This document shows positions 30,670-41,345 of a stretch of 48,309 bases of DNA, in pieces. The first letter of the stretch is position 1. Each line of letters opens with the position of its first letter. The notes under the pieces were generated by a model. The model was not told where the DNA came from. It saw only the letters and a program-made list of their open reading frames with translations, and searched no databases. The stretch comes from Gallionellales bacterium GWA2_60_18 (GTDB taxonomy: Bacteria; Pseudomonadota; Gammaproteobacteria; Burkholderiales; Gallionellaceae), in assembly GCA_001801105.1 (NCBI GenBank), contig MGWS01000010.1, positions 1 through 48,309 of the forward strand. The letters are read 5' to 3'. Position numbers and translations under genes: made by a program.

Positions 30670-32067
30670 ATGATGCCCGTCATCCTGTGGAGCGATGCGC
30701 TAGTGTTCCTGCTGATCGCGGCGGGCAGCGCGACGGCCTGGTATGTGCGGCGGCGCGAGCATCTGATGCTGCCCTGGCGGCGCGTGGCGCAGAGCGGCGT
30801 GGCCATGGTGTCGTTGCTGGTGCTGTCGTTGTTCCTCGCGGTCGGGCTGCTGGATACGCTGCATTACCGCACTGAGCTGCCGCAAGCGAACGGCGGCGAG
30901 AAGGTGTATTCGCCGGAAGTGTTGAGCGTGTTCGACAAGCTGGTCGGGCCGCTGCGCACGCATACCGAGAAAACCTATTCCGCGCCATTTGCGCTGACGC
31001 TGTATGCGAAGGAGAGCATCACCGACGCGCAGGGCAATGTCGTGCGCGAGTATCCGAGGCTGCAATACGGCGGCGCGCATCTGGCTGATGTGTCGCAGCG
31101 CGATGCGGATGTGGCGAAGCGCGCGGCGGTTGGTGCGGTGACCGGATTATTGTTGGGCGTGCTGATCTGCGTAGGGTGGGCACGTTTCTGTGCCCGCGCG
31201 GATACGCAACCGCGTGGGCACACAAAACGTGCCCACCCTACGCAGTGGCGCTCCGTGACAGTCGCTTTTCTCATCCTCGCCGCCCTCATCGGCGCGGCCG
31301 CCAATCTCGCCACTGCCTATCACCTGCTCGGCACCGACAAGGTCGGGCAGGATGTGCTGTACCTGTCGCTGAAGAGCATCCGCACCGGACTCATCATCGG
31401 TACGGTGACGACGCTGGTGACATTGCCGCTGGCGCTGTTCCTCGGTGTGGCGGCGGGCTATTTTCGCGGCTGGGTGGATGACGCCATCCAGTATCTCTAC
31501 ACGGTGCTGAGCTCCATCCCCAGCGTGTTACTGATCGCGGCGGCGGTGCTGATGATGCAGGTGACGATAGATACCCATCCCGAGTGGTTCGACACTTCCG
31601 CAGCGCGCGCGGATATGAGGCTGGTCGCGCTGTGCTTCATCCTCGGGGTGACCAGTTGGACCGGCTTGTGCCGTCTGCTACGCGGCGAGACGCTGAAGCT
31701 GCGCGAGATGGAATACATCCAGGCGGCGCAGTCGTTCGGCGTGTCGTCGATGCGCATTCTGTCGCGCCACATCATGCCCAACGTGATGCACATCATCCTG
31801 ATCGCTCTGGTGATGGATTTTTCCGGCCTGGTGCTGGCCGAGGCGGTGCTGTCCTACGTCGGCGTCGGCGTTGATCCCTCGATGATCTCGTTCGGCACCA
31901 TGATCAACGCCGCGCGGCTGGAGATGGGGCGCGAGCCGATGGTGTGGTGGGCGCTGGCCGCGGCGTTCGCCTTTATGCTGGTGCTGGTGCTGGCGGCCAA
32001 TCTGTTCGCCGATGCGGTGCGCGATGCGTTTGATCCGCGTTTGAACCGGACGGAGGCTAAGGCATGA
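30670..32067 (+). CDS. ABC transporter permease, DppC/YejE type, with N-terminal extension
   Basis: A 465-residue permease, longer than the usual 300-350. The conserved core is residues about 215-460, with the EAA loop EYIQAAQSFGVSSMRILSRH near 351-370. The front part has two membrane segments and a periplasmic stretch. Residues about 168-191 (GWARFCARADTQPRGHTKRA and on) are encoded by a palindromic repeat read through in frame. The insertion lies between membrane segments, where it may be tolerated. It overlaps the ATPase gene by four bases. Confidence 0.9.
   Translation: MMPVILWSDALVFLLIAAGSATAWYVRRREHLMLPWRRVAQSGVAMVSLLVLSLFLAVGLLDTLHYRTELPQANGGEKVYSPEVLSVFDKLVGPLRTHTEKTYSAPFALTLYAKESITDAQGNVVREYPRLQYGGAHLADVSQRDADVAKRAAVGAVTGLLLGVLICVGWARFCARADTQPRGHTKRAHPTQWRSVTVAFLILAALIGAAANLATAYHLLGTDKVGQDVLYLSLKSIRTGLIIGTVTTLVTLPLALFLGVAAGYFRGWVDDAIQYLYTVLSSIPSVLLIAAAVLMMQVTIDTHPEWFDTSAARADMRLVALCFILGVTSWTGLCRLLRGETLKLREMEYIQAAQSFGVSSMRILSRHIMPNVMHIILIALVMDFSGLVLAEAVLSYVGVGVDPSMISFGTMINAARLEMGREPMVWWALAAAFAFMLVLVLAANLFADAVRDAFDPRLNRTEAKA
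31167..31245. repeat. Palindromic repeat inside the permease gene
   Basis: Perfect 21-bp arms (CTGCGTAGGGTGGGCACGTT plus T, and its complement) lie at 31167-31187 and 31225-31245. An inner pair, TGTGCCCGCGCGG with CCGCGTGGGCACA, has one wobble. The whole element is in the open reading frame and adds roughly 26 residues. Confidence 0.95.
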
Positions 32068-34103
32068 GCCTGCTCAAGGTCGAGAACCTCGTCACGAGCC
32101 TGCGCAACGGCGCGGCCATCGTCGACGATATTTCGTTCGATATCTCCGCAGGCGAGACTTTTGCGCTGCTGGGTGAATCCGGCTGCGGCAAGTCGATGAC
32201 GGCGCTGTCGCTGATGCGGTTGTTGCCGGACGGCGTGGTGCATGCGGGCGGCGCGGCGCGGATGGAGGAGGTGGCGCTGTTCGGGTTGAGCGAGCGCGAG
32301 ATGCGCGAGGTGCGCGGCGGCAGGATGGCGATGATCTTCCAGGAGCCGGGGCTGAGTTTGAATCCGGTGATGATGGTGGGCGAGCAGATCGCGGAGGTGC
32401 TGGAATTGCATGGGGCGAAAGATGCCGCTATTTCGCAGTGTTGCATCGAACTGCTCGACCAGGTCGGCATCCCCGATGCGGCGCGGCGCGTGCGTGAATA
32501 TCCGTTCCAGCTTTCCGGCGGGATGAAGCAGCGCGTGATGATCGCGATGGCGCTGGCGGGCAACCCGAAGCTGCTGATCGCCGACGAGCCGACTACCGCG
32601 CTGGATGTGACGATACAGGCGCAGGTGCTGCAACTGCTGCGCGACACGCAGGACAAAACGGGCATGGCACTGCTGCTCATCACTCACGATCTCGGTGTGG
32701 TGGCGGAGAACGCGCACCGCGTCGGCGTGATGTACGCCGGGCAGATCGTCGAGCAGGCCACGCGCGCGCAGTTGTTCGCGCAACCGTTGCATCCCTATAC
32801 GCAAAAACTGCTTGCCGCGATGCCGCGCACCGAGCATACCGGGCAGCCGCTGGCCGCCATTCCCGGCAACGTGCCGCCGCTGGGCAGCATCACCCAGGGC
32901 TGCCGCTTCACGCCGCGCTGCGACCGGGCGTGGGCGTTGTGCGGCGAGCAGACGCCGGGATGGACGATTGTTGAAGATGGGCGCGGGGTGAGATGCCATC
33001 TTTATTCGGAGTTGGGAGCTGGTAGCTTGTTGCCGGTAGCAAAAAACGAAAATCCAGAAGATCAGCAGGTTCGGTTTGGCTACGAGCCACAAGCTACGAG
33101 CAACAAGCTCTTGCAGGTTGAAAACCTGCAAGTCCACTTCCCCATCCGCAAGGGGCTTTTGCAACGTGTGGTTGGGCAGGTGAAGGCGGTGGACGGGGTG
33201 TCGCTGGAGATTCCGCAGGGGCGCACGCTGGCGCTGGTGGGCGAATCGGGTTGCGGCAAGACCACGCTGGGCAAGGCGCTGCTGCAATTGATCCCGCCCA
33301 CGGCGGGGAGCGTGCGCTTTGCCGGGCAGGAGCTGGTCGGGTCGAAGGCATCGCGCACGGGAATGCAGATGGTGTTTCAGGACCCCTACGCTTCGCTGAA
33401 CCCGAAGATGCGGGTGGCGGAGATACTGGAGGAGGGGATGGCTGCGCTGCGAACACCCTCTCCCCAGCCCTCTCCCGCCGGCGGGAGAGGGAGTCAGTTC
33501 GCTAACAGCGCAGCGCGGCAGGCGCATATCGACGGGTTGCTGGACAAGTGCGGGCTGGCGCGCGACAGCAAGTGGCGCTATCCGCACGAGTTCTCCGGCG
33601 GGCAGCGCCAGCGCATCGCCATCGCGCGCGCATTGGCGGTGTCGCCGCAACTGCTGATCTGCGACGAGCCGACTTCGGCGCTGGATGTTTCGGTGCAGGC
33701 GCAGATACTGAACCTGCTGAAGTCGTTGCAGCAGGAGATGGGATTGAGCTATCTGTTCATCACCCACAATCTCGCGGTGGTGGAATATCTCGCGCATGAA
33801 GTGTGCGTGATGTATCTGGGGCGCATCGTGGAGCGCGGCACGACGGAGGAGGTGATGCGCGCGCCGAAACATCCCTACACGCAGGCGCTGCTTTCCGCCG
33901 TGCCGCGCATCGACGGCGCGGGCAGGGAATACATCAGGCTGGAAGGCGACCTGCCGTCGCCCGCGAATCCGCCGCCGGGTTGCCACTTCGCGCCGCGCTG
34001 TGCGCAGGCGATGGCGGCCTGTGCCGAATATCCGCCGGCCACGCATTGTTCCGCGACACATGTCGTGCATTGCCATTTGTACGGGAAAGACGGTTCGGAT
34101 TGA
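32064..34103 (+). CDS. ABC transporter double ATPase, DppD-DppF fusion (YejF type)
   Basis: A 679-residue protein with two complete ATPase domains. Domain 1 has Walker A GESGCGKSM near 38, signature LSGGMKQRV near 151 and Walker B LLIADEPT near 171. Domain 2 has Walker A GESGCGKTT near 394, signature FSGGQRQRI and Walker B LLICDEPT. Each domain ends with an oligopeptide-transporter C-terminal stretch (GCRFTPRCDRAW; GCHFAPRCAQAM). Two palindromic repeats are translated in frame: one in the linker between domains (33016-33110) and one inside domain 2 (33458-33491). YejF itself is about 530 residues, so the extra length is partly repeat-derived. Confidence 0.93.
   Translation: MSLLKVENLVTSLRNGAAIVDDISFDISAGETFALLGESGCGKSMTALSLMRLLPDGVVHAGGAARMEEVALFGLSEREMREVRGGRMAMIFQEPGLSLNPVMMVGEQIAEVLELHGAKDAAISQCCIELLDQVGIPDAARRVREYPFQLSGGMKQRVMIAMALAGNPKLLIADEPTTALDVTIQAQVLQLLRDTQDKTGMALLLITHDLGVVAENAHRVGVMYAGQIVEQATRAQLFAQPLHPYTQKLLAAMPRTEHTGQPLAAIPGNVPPLGSITQGCRFTPRCDRAWALCGEQTPGWTIVEDGRGVRCHLYSELGAGSLLPVAKNENPEDQQVRFGYEPQATSNKLLQVENLQVHFPIRKGLLQRVVGQVKAVDGVSLEIPQGRTLALVGESGCGKTTLGKALLQLIPPTAGSVRFAGQELVGSKASRTGMQMVFQDPYASLNPKMRVAEILEEGMAALRTPSPQPSPAGGRGSQFANSAARQAHIDGLLDKCGLARDSKWRYPHEFSGGQRQRIAIARALAVSPQLLICDEPTSALDVSVQAQILNLLKSLQQEMGLSYLFITHNLAVVEYLAHEVCVMYLGRIVERGTTEEVMRAPKHPYTQALLSAVPRIDGAGREYIRLEGDLPSPANPPPGCHFAPRCAQAMAACAEYPPATHCSATHVVHCHLYGKDGSD
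33016..33110. repeat. Palindromic repeat, family A, in the ATPase linker
   Basis: GAGCTGGTAGCTTGTTGCC at the left and GCAACAAGCTC at the right, with GGTAGCAAA and TTTGGCTAC inside. It is the same family as 305-377 and 7631-7721 and contributes about 32 residues (including GAGSLLPVAKNENPEDQQVR) between the two ATPase domains. Confidence 0.85.
33458..33491. repeat. CTCTCCCC-type palindromic repeat inside ATPase domain 2
   Basis: A perfect palindrome at 33468-33491 (central CTCTCCCGCCGGCGGGAGAG) preceded by CCCTCTCCCCAGCC. It is translated as RTPSPQPSPAGGRGSQF, a stretch I recall as a recurring translation of this common interspersed repeat. Confidence 0.9.
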
Positions 34104-34203
34104 CGCATCCGTGCATTTGGATTACAAAGGTGGCGGAGTGTCCCGGCGTGCCGGGAGTGTGTCTGCAACAGCAGTGTGATTTTTATCAATCGAGGAGTAG
34201 ATC

Positions 34204-34533
34204 ATGGGCACCAAATTAGCAGCAGTGCAAGGCGACGTAAGCAAGGAAAAATTGATGCAGGATCTGCGCGTGGTGGTATCTGACGCGGAAGAGTTGCTGC
34301 GCGCAACTGCCGGTCAGGCCGGCGAGAAGATGGCTGTGGCGCGCGAGCGTATCCAGGAGAATCTGGCCGCCGCCAAGGAACGCATGATCGCCGCAGAGCA
34401 GGCCGTGGTTGCGAATGCCAAGCAGGCGGCGCGCGCGACCGACGACTATGTGCATGAGAATCCCTGGAAGGCGGTCGGTATCGGCGCCGGCGTCGGGCTG
34501 ATCATCGGCATGCTGATCTCGCGCGGTCGTTAA
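34204..34533 (+). CDS. DUF883 family protein (ElaB/YqjD-like)
   Basis: A 109-residue protein with a long amphipathic helical region and a C-terminal membrane anchor, GIGAGVGLIIGMLISRGR, preceded by the family motif ENPWKAVGIG. ElaB/YqjD proteins are inner-membrane proteins linked to ribosomes in stationary phase. The ATG follows GAGGAGTAGATC. The 100 bp before it contain a small hairpin, TCCCGGCGTGCCGGGA. It heads a three-gene set matching the yqjD-yqjE-yqjK arrangement. Confidence 0.9.
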   Translation: MGTKLAAVQGDVSKEKLMQDLRVVVSDAEELLRATAGQAGEKMAVARERIQENLAAAKERMIAAEQAVVANAKQAARATDDYVHENPWKAVGIGAGVGLIIGMLISRGR

Positions 34534-34536
34534 GCG

Positions 34537-34920
34537 ATGCCGGAGGCGGGTTCCGGCCTGCTGGGGTCGGCCAGGCGGTTGCTGTCCACGCTGACATCCA
34601 TCGCTTCGACCCGGCTCGAACTGCTGGCGAACGAGTTGCAAGAGGAGCGTCTGCGCTTAACGCAGATGCTCTTTTTTACTTTGGCGGCGCTGTTCTGTTT
34701 CGGCATGGGCGTGTTGCTGCTGACGGTGTTCATCGTGCTGCTGTTCCAGGATGAATACCGGCTCGTCGCAGTCGCCGTGTTGTGCGTCCTGTTCTTCGTC
34801 GCGGGGACAATGCTGTGGATGTTGTTGCGCGGCAAGGCCGGCGAAGGTTCCCGGCTGTTCTCCGCCAGCCTGGCCGAGCTGGACAAGGACAGGCAGCATC
34901 TGGACGGCGCGAATGAATAG
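34537..34920 (+). CDS. Phage-holin-like membrane protein (YqjE type)
   Basis: A 127-residue protein with two membrane segments (LTQMLFFTLAALFCFGMGVL; LVAVAVLCVLFFVAGTMLWM) and short charged ends. This layout matches the YqjE/holin superfamily III group usually found after a DUF883 gene. It starts three bases after the DUF883 stop and overlaps the next gene by eight. Function unknown, probably envelope-related. Confidence 0.85.
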   Translation: MPEAGSGLLGSARRLLSTLTSIASTRLELLANELQEERLRLTQMLFFTLAALFCFGMGVLLLTVFIVLLFQDEYRLVAVAVLCVLFFVAGTMLWMLLRGKAGEGSRLFSASLAELDKDRQHLDGANE

Positions 34921-35212
34921 GCAGATGGCGGCAGTGATGCAACGGCGCGGCGAGTTGCTGGCGCGGATCGCGGCACAACGCGGGCAGGTGGCTGATACCG
35001 CCGCACGCTGGCAGGCCCCGCTGGCCATCGCCGATCGGGGCGTGGCCGCCATACGCTTCCTGCGCGAACGACCGCTGCTGGTGGCAGGGGTGGCGACACT
35101 TTTTGTGATCCGCAGGCGCGGGATGCTGGGCTTGGTGAGACTGGGCTGGATGGCGTGGAAAGGCTATCGCTATCTGGGCAGCCTGAAGCAAAGGTTCGCC
35201 GGTATCAAGTAG
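34913..35212 (+). CDS. YqjK-like protein
   Basis: A 99-residue basic protein starting MNRQMAAVMQRRGELLARIA, with a weak hydrophobic stretch near 50-67 (RPLLVAGVATLFVIRRRG). Size, start and position after the DUF883 and YqjE-type genes fit the YqjK family. It overlaps the upstream gene by eight bases. Confidence 0.75.
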   Translation: MNRQMAAVMQRRGELLARIAAQRGQVADTAARWQAPLAIADRGVAAIRFLRERPLLVAGVATLFVIRRRGMLGLVRLGWMAWKGYRYLGSLKQRFAGIK

Positions 35213-35230
35213 CCTTCAGTGACTTGCCGC

Positions 35231-36685
35231 TCAAGTACCCTTTGCGGTCTTGTATGAGGCGCTCTTCCGGTTGCTGCGCTTGGCGACACGATGCGGTCTG
35301 GCAGGCGATGATGCCTTGGCGATGGTGATTACCTGCCCGGGACGGATCACGTTGCGCGCATTCTTGTTCCAGCTTTTCAGACTTGCCACGCTGACACGAT
35401 AGCGGCGCGCGATGCCGCCGAGCGTATCGCCCTTGCGCACGGTATATTTGAGGGTGCGTGTACGTCCATCTGCATAGGGGGTGAGGTGCATGTTGAATGC
35501 CTCGAACCCGTTCTCGCTTTCTTCCTCGCCTTCATCGTCATTCACCGGCACCAACAGGGTCTGGCCGGAGCTGATGTTGCTGCGCCGCGACAGGCCGTTC
35601 ACCTCTTTCAGTTTTTCCACGGACATGCCCAGGCGCGGCGCAAGCTGGTCGAGGCGTTCGCCCTTCTTCGGCTGATACGCCTGCCAGCTGACCAGCGGTT
35701 TGTCATAGTTTTCCAGGTTGGCGCGGAAGGTCTCCATCTTGTCGATCGGCAGCAGGATCAGGTCGCTGTTGTCCTGCAGGATCACCGGACGGTTGTGCGC
35801 GGGGTTGAGTGCGACGAACTCTTCCATCGGGATGTCGGCCAGTTCGGCGGCCAGCTTCACGTCGATGTGCTTGGCGGTGGCGATGGCGGCGAAGTAGGGT
35901 TCGTTGGGGATGTCTTGCAGCACCAGTCCGAAGCTGGCCGGATTGGCGACGATGTTCTTCATGGACAGCAGCTTGGGCACGTAATTGCGCGTTTCGGGCG
36001 GCAGTTTCAGGCTAGTGTAGTTCACCGGCAGGCCGCGGCGGCGGTTGCGTTCCTGGGCGCGCTGTACCGCGCCTTCACCACAATTGTAGGCGGCCAGCGC
36101 CAGTTCCCAGTCGCCGAACATGTCGTGCAGTTTCTGCAAATAGTCGAGCGCGCCGTTGGTCGCGCTGATGACGTCGCGCCGCCCGTCGTACCACCAGTTC
36201 TGTTGCATGCCGAAATTCTTGCCGGTGGATGGGATGAATTGCCAGATGCCGGAGGCGCTCGCGGTAGAGTATGCGCCGGGATTGAAGGCGCTCTCGATCA
36301 TTGGCAGCAGGGCGATCTCGCTCGGCATGCCGCGGCGTTCCACTTCACTGGTGATGTAGTAGAGGTAGCGCCGCGCGCGGTCGGTCATGCGCGCGACATA
36401 ATCGGGGCGGTCGGCATACCAGCGCTCGTGTTTGGCAATCAGCGGGCTGTCCAGATCGCGCATGGCGAAGCCGCTGCGGATGCGTACCCACAGGTCGTTC
36501 ATCGCCAGGTCATCGTCCGGGATGAGTTTGAGTTCGATGTTGCGTGCTGTGGTGAGCGTCAGGGGTGCATCGGTGATGGTGGTGCTGAGCGCGAGCTGTT
36601 CATCTGCGGAAGCGCCGGGGGCGGAGGCCAGCATGCCGAGGGCGAGCAGTATGGAGAAGAACAGTCGAATCAACGGCACGGGCAT
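35231..36685 (-). CDS. mltD: Lytic transglycosylase with LysM domains (MltD-like)
   Basis: A 484-residue envelope enzyme that cleaves peptidoglycan, leaving 1,6-anhydromuramic acid. Residues 1-27 are a signal peptide (LFFSILLALGMLASAPGASA). The SLT domain at about 105-230 has the catalytic glutamate in LLPMIESAFNPGAYS and the motifs SGIWQFIPSTGKNFG and LALAAYNCGEGAV. Two LysM domains follow, the last being YTVRKGDTLGGIARRYRVSV near 414-433. It faces the YqjK-like gene convergently with an 18-bp gap and is 93 bp downstream of acs. Confidence 0.93.
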   Translation of the reverse strand: MPVPLIRLFFSILLALGMLASAPGASADEQLALSTTITDAPLTLTTARNIELKLIPDDDLAMNDLWVRIRSGFAMRDLDSPLIAKHERWYADRPDYVARMTDRARRYLYYITSEVERRGMPSEIALLPMIESAFNPGAYSTASASGIWQFIPSTGKNFGMQQNWWYDGRRDVISATNGALDYLQKLHDMFGDWELALAAYNCGEGAVQRAQERNRRRGLPVNYTSLKLPPETRNYVPKLLSMKNIVANPASFGLVLQDIPNEPYFAAIATAKHIDVKLAAELADIPMEEFVALNPAHNRPVILQDNSDLILLPIDKMETFRANLENYDKPLVSWQAYQPKKGERLDQLAPRLGMSVEKLKEVNGLSRRSNISSGQTLLVPVNDDEGEEESENGFEAFNMHLTPYADGRTRTLKYTVRKGDTLGGIARRYRVSVASLKSWNKNARNVIRPGQVITIAKASSPARPHRVAKRSNRKSASYKTAKGT

Positions 36686-36778
36686 GACTCCGATGAGCTT
36701 AATGGGCGCGATGGTAGCCGAGGTCTCCCGACCGGGTCAATGCAATATGCTCGTGATTGTTGCCGCCAAACCACGCTA

Positions 36779-38746
<1,968 letters not shown>

Positions 38747-38794
38747 GGCGGCTCCTGCAATCTGTAAAGTGACGGGGTGGTCTGGCCCAATGGA

Positions 38795-39145
38795 TTATCC
38801 GGCTTGAACCCAATCCTTTGCTTCCGCATAATTGGTGAATACGCGGATGTCGGCATCCACGAACAGGCGCGACAACCAGGCCTGCCAGGTGAGCCACTGG
38901 TCGTCGGTGACCACCGCGATCTTGCTGAAATCGTGGTTGTGTTCGCGGCTGAAGAACTTGATCTCTTCCCAAGCGACATCGACGGTGTAATCGATCATTG
39001 CGCGCAGGTCGAACAGCAGGTTCACCGGTCCGGGCGATTTCAGCTTGTACAGCGATTGCTCCTCGAAAGCCTTGAAGTCGGCGAGGGTGAATTCGCCGAG
39101 CACGGCGGCATTGACGAGGTTGTCGGTCTGTTCGATGGTAATCAT
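38795..39145 (-). CDS. SpoIIAA-like (STAS/SEC14-type) protein
   Basis: A 116-residue soluble protein of the SpoIIAA-like group: MITIEQTDNLVNAAVLGEFT, NLLFDLRAMIDYTVDVAWEE and SKIAVVTDDQWLTWQAWLSR. The fold is STAS- or CRAL-TRIO-like. The family's function is poorly known. It follows the EamA gene by nine bases and precedes acs by 48, so it is likely in the same leftward unit. Confidence 0.8.
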   Translation of the reverse strand: MITIEQTDNLVNAAVLGEFTLADFKAFEEQSLYKLKSPGPVNLLFDLRAMIDYTVDVAWEEIKFFSREHNHDFSKIAVVTDDQWLTWQAWLSRLFVDADIRVFTNYAEAKDWVQAG

Positions 39146-39154
39146 GTCTTTCTC

Positions 39155-39994
39155 TCAGTGTTTCGGTGACAAACGCAAGCTTAGCATACCGCTGGCGATG
39201 ATGAACGCCATCCCCAGCCAACTGGAGAGCGGCAACACTTCACCCCATAGCGCTATGCCGAACAGGCTGGCGAATACGATGGTGCTGTAGGCAAGGCTGC
39301 CGACCACCATCGTCTTGCCGGTGCGGTAGGCGCGCGTCATCGCAAGCTGGGCGAAAGTGGCCGTGGCGCCGAGCGCCAGTAGCAGCGGAAGATCGGCCAG
39401 TGCGGGAGCATGCAGCTCCTCCTGCAACATCCAGACGCCGCTGAACAATGTCGCGATGAGGTTGAAATAGAACACCACGCGCACCGCCGGCTCGCCCAGC
39501 AAGCCGAGCTGGCGCACGTTCATCAAGGCCACGCCGGCGAGGAAACCGGAGAGCAGCCCGAGCAGGCCGCTGAAAAATTGTTCACGCTCCAGTGTGGGAT
39601 GCAGCAGCAGCACGATGCCGGCGAAGCCCAGTATCACGCATGCGGTAAGCGGCAAGTGGAAGCGTTCCTTGAGCACCAGCGTGGTCAGCAGGGTGAGGAA
39701 CAGCGAGGAGGTGTAGTTCAGCGTCACGGCGGTAGCCAGCGGCAGGGTGGTGATGCAGTAGAAGAACAATATCATCGCAACGGTACCGGAAAGCCCTCGC
39801 CACAGGTGGCTGCGCCAGTGCGGGTTGGCAAGGACCGTACCTTTGTGGCGCAGCATGGCGGTCACGACCAGCAGACCGAAGAAGGAACGGTAGAACACCA
39901 GTTCGTTGCTGGAGAAATGCGCCGCACCGAACTTGGCCAGCACGCTCATGCAGGCGAACAGCAGTCCGGCGAGTATCATCCACAATGAACCCAC
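39155..39994 (-). CDS. EamA/DMT-family transporter
   Basis: A 279-residue membrane protein with about ten membrane segments and two EamA repeats, typical of drug/metabolite exporters (LVFYRSFFGLLVVTAMLRHK; AVTLNYTSSLFLTLLTTLVL). The first codon is GTG at 39994, five bases after the Rieske gene stop; an ATG at 39979 is possible. Substrate unknown. Confidence 0.88.
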   Translation of the reverse strand: MGSLWMILAGLLFACMSVLAKFGAAHFSSNELVFYRSFFGLLVVTAMLRHKGTVLANPHWRSHLWRGLSGTVAMILFFYCITTLPLATAVTLNYTSSLFLTLLTTLVLKERFHLPLTACVILGFAGIVLLLHPTLEREQFFSGLLGLLSGFLAGVALMNVRQLGLLGEPAVRVVFYFNLIATLFSGVWMLQEELHAPALADLPLLLALGATATFAQLAMTRAYRTGKTMVVGSLAYSTIVFASLFGIALWGEVLPLSSWLGMAFIIASGMLSLRLSPKH

Positions 39995-39999
39995 GGCAG

Positions 40000-41106
40000 T
40001 TATTCGAGATCGGGATCGAGATTGCGCCGCAGATATTCGTGGAAATGCAGCATGCCGTCCTCGGTCGGCGACTGGTACGGGCCGTGTTCCTCGATGCCGC
40101 GCCGGTACAGCGACTTGCGTCCCTGATGCATGCGCAGGCAGATGACATCGTCTTCAATAGCGGTTTCCTTGTAGGCCTGTTGCTCGGCCTCGACGTATTC
40201 GCGTTCGAACAGCGCGATGTCTTCGAGATAATAGAACTCGACCACGTTGGTGCAGGCCTCGGTGCCGCGCGGGATGATGGTGCTGATGACCAGTGTGCCC
40301 GGATACCACTCGACCATGATGTTGGGATAATAGGTCAGCCAGATCGCGCCGTATTTCGGCAGCTGGCCGTTGTGGTAGCGCAGCACCTGCTCCTGCCACT
40401 TGCCGTACACCGGGCTGCCGACCTTGCGCAGCGCGTTGCTGATGCCCACGGTCTGCACACTGTACTGTTCGCCGAACTCCCACTTGAGCTGGTCGCAGTC
40501 GACGAAGTTGCCCAGTCCGGGATGGAACGGCACAACGTGGTAATCCTCCAGATAGACCTCGATGAAGGTCTTCCAGTTGAAGGCATATTCGTCCACCTGA
40601 ATGCGATCCAGCATGTAGCCGGAGAAATCGAGGTCCTGCATCACGCCGACCTTGGCGAGATCCTTTGCGACATCCCGCTTGCCCGCGAACAGCAGGCCGT
40701 TCCAGTTCTGCAGCGGGGTCTTGTTCAGGTGCAGGCAGGGGTTCTGCGGGAAATGCGGTGCGCCGAGCAGCTCGCCATCGGTCTTGTAGGTCCAGCGGTG
40801 CAGCGGGCAGACGATGTTCTGCGCGTTGCCGCGGCCTTGCAGCATGGTGGCCTGGCGGTGGCGGCAGACGTTCGAAAGCAGTTCCACGCCCCCCGGATTG
40901 CGCACCAACATCTGCGCTGCGCCGTCGAGCACATGGTAGTCGCCGAGGTTGGACACCAGCAGTTCGTGGCCGACGTAGTTCGGCCCCTGCTCGAACAGCA
41001 GGCGTTGTTCGGCCTCCAATACTTTCGGATCGAAATACCAGCTCATCGGCGGTTGTTCGTTGACTTGGGAGAGTTGTTCCAGTTTCGGGATTTCCGACAT
41101 GCCCAC
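40000..41106 (-). CDS. Rieske non-haem iron oxygenase, alpha-type subunit
   Basis: A 368-residue ring-hydroxylating-type oxygenase. The Rieske centre ligands are CRHRQA near 82 and CPLHRW near 100. The mononuclear iron site shows FIEVYLEDYHVVPFHPG near 181-197. No beta subunit or reductase gene is adjacent. I recall a gene of this kind beside xseB-ispA-dxs in many Betaproteobacteria, and here CorA lies between them. The substrate is unknown; a role on an isoprenoid-related compound would be inference from context. Confidence 0.88.
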   Translation of the reverse strand: MGMSEIPKLEQLSQVNEQPPMSWYFDPKVLEAEQRLLFEQGPNYVGHELLVSNLGDYHVLDGAAQMLVRNPGGVELLSNVCRHRQATMLQGRGNAQNIVCPLHRWTYKTDGELLGAPHFPQNPCLHLNKTPLQNWNGLLFAGKRDVAKDLAKVGVMQDLDFSGYMLDRIQVDEYAFNWKTFIEVYLEDYHVVPFHPGLGNFVDCDQLKWEFGEQYSVQTVGISNALRKVGSPVYGKWQEQVLRYHNGQLPKYGAIWLTYYPNIMVEWYPGTLVISTIIPRGTEACTNVVEFYYLEDIALFEREYVEAEQQAYKETAIEDDVICLRMHQGRKSLYRRGIEEHGPYQSPTEDGMLHFHEYLRRNLDPDLE

Positions 41107-41250
41107 GTCCTTGGGTTCAGGAAAAATGCAGTTTGACAGGGACGCGGATTGTCCCCGAATTCATTGCCCATCACAAGACCAGTGAGTCTTCCAAGGAGTC
41201 TCCCGTCAGAACCAACCCTGATGATGAAACACGCAAGGGCTCGGCGCTTG

Positions 41251-41322
41251 CATGTGGGGGCGCGGTTTGCCGGGCGATGGCGGATTGATGGAAAATCGCC
41301 CGGTAAACCGTGCTCCCACAAT
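41251..41322. repeat. Palindromic repeat (GTGGGGGCGCGGTTTGCCGGGCGAT type)
   Basis: 28-bp arms at 41251-41278 and 41295-41322 are nearly complementary, with ACCGTGCTCCCACA on the right. It occupies part of the 239-bp gap between the Rieske and corA genes. The remaining 41107-41250 shows no gene. Confidence 0.85.
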
Positions 41323-41345
41323 GTTGATGAACAGCCAGGATAAAG

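Noticed and set aside
31854..34076. A 740-codon minus-strand frame opposite the double ATPase gene
   Set aside because: Composition is arginine- and histidine-rich without motifs, and it reads backwards through the palindromic repeats; the plus strand encodes two complete ATPase domains.
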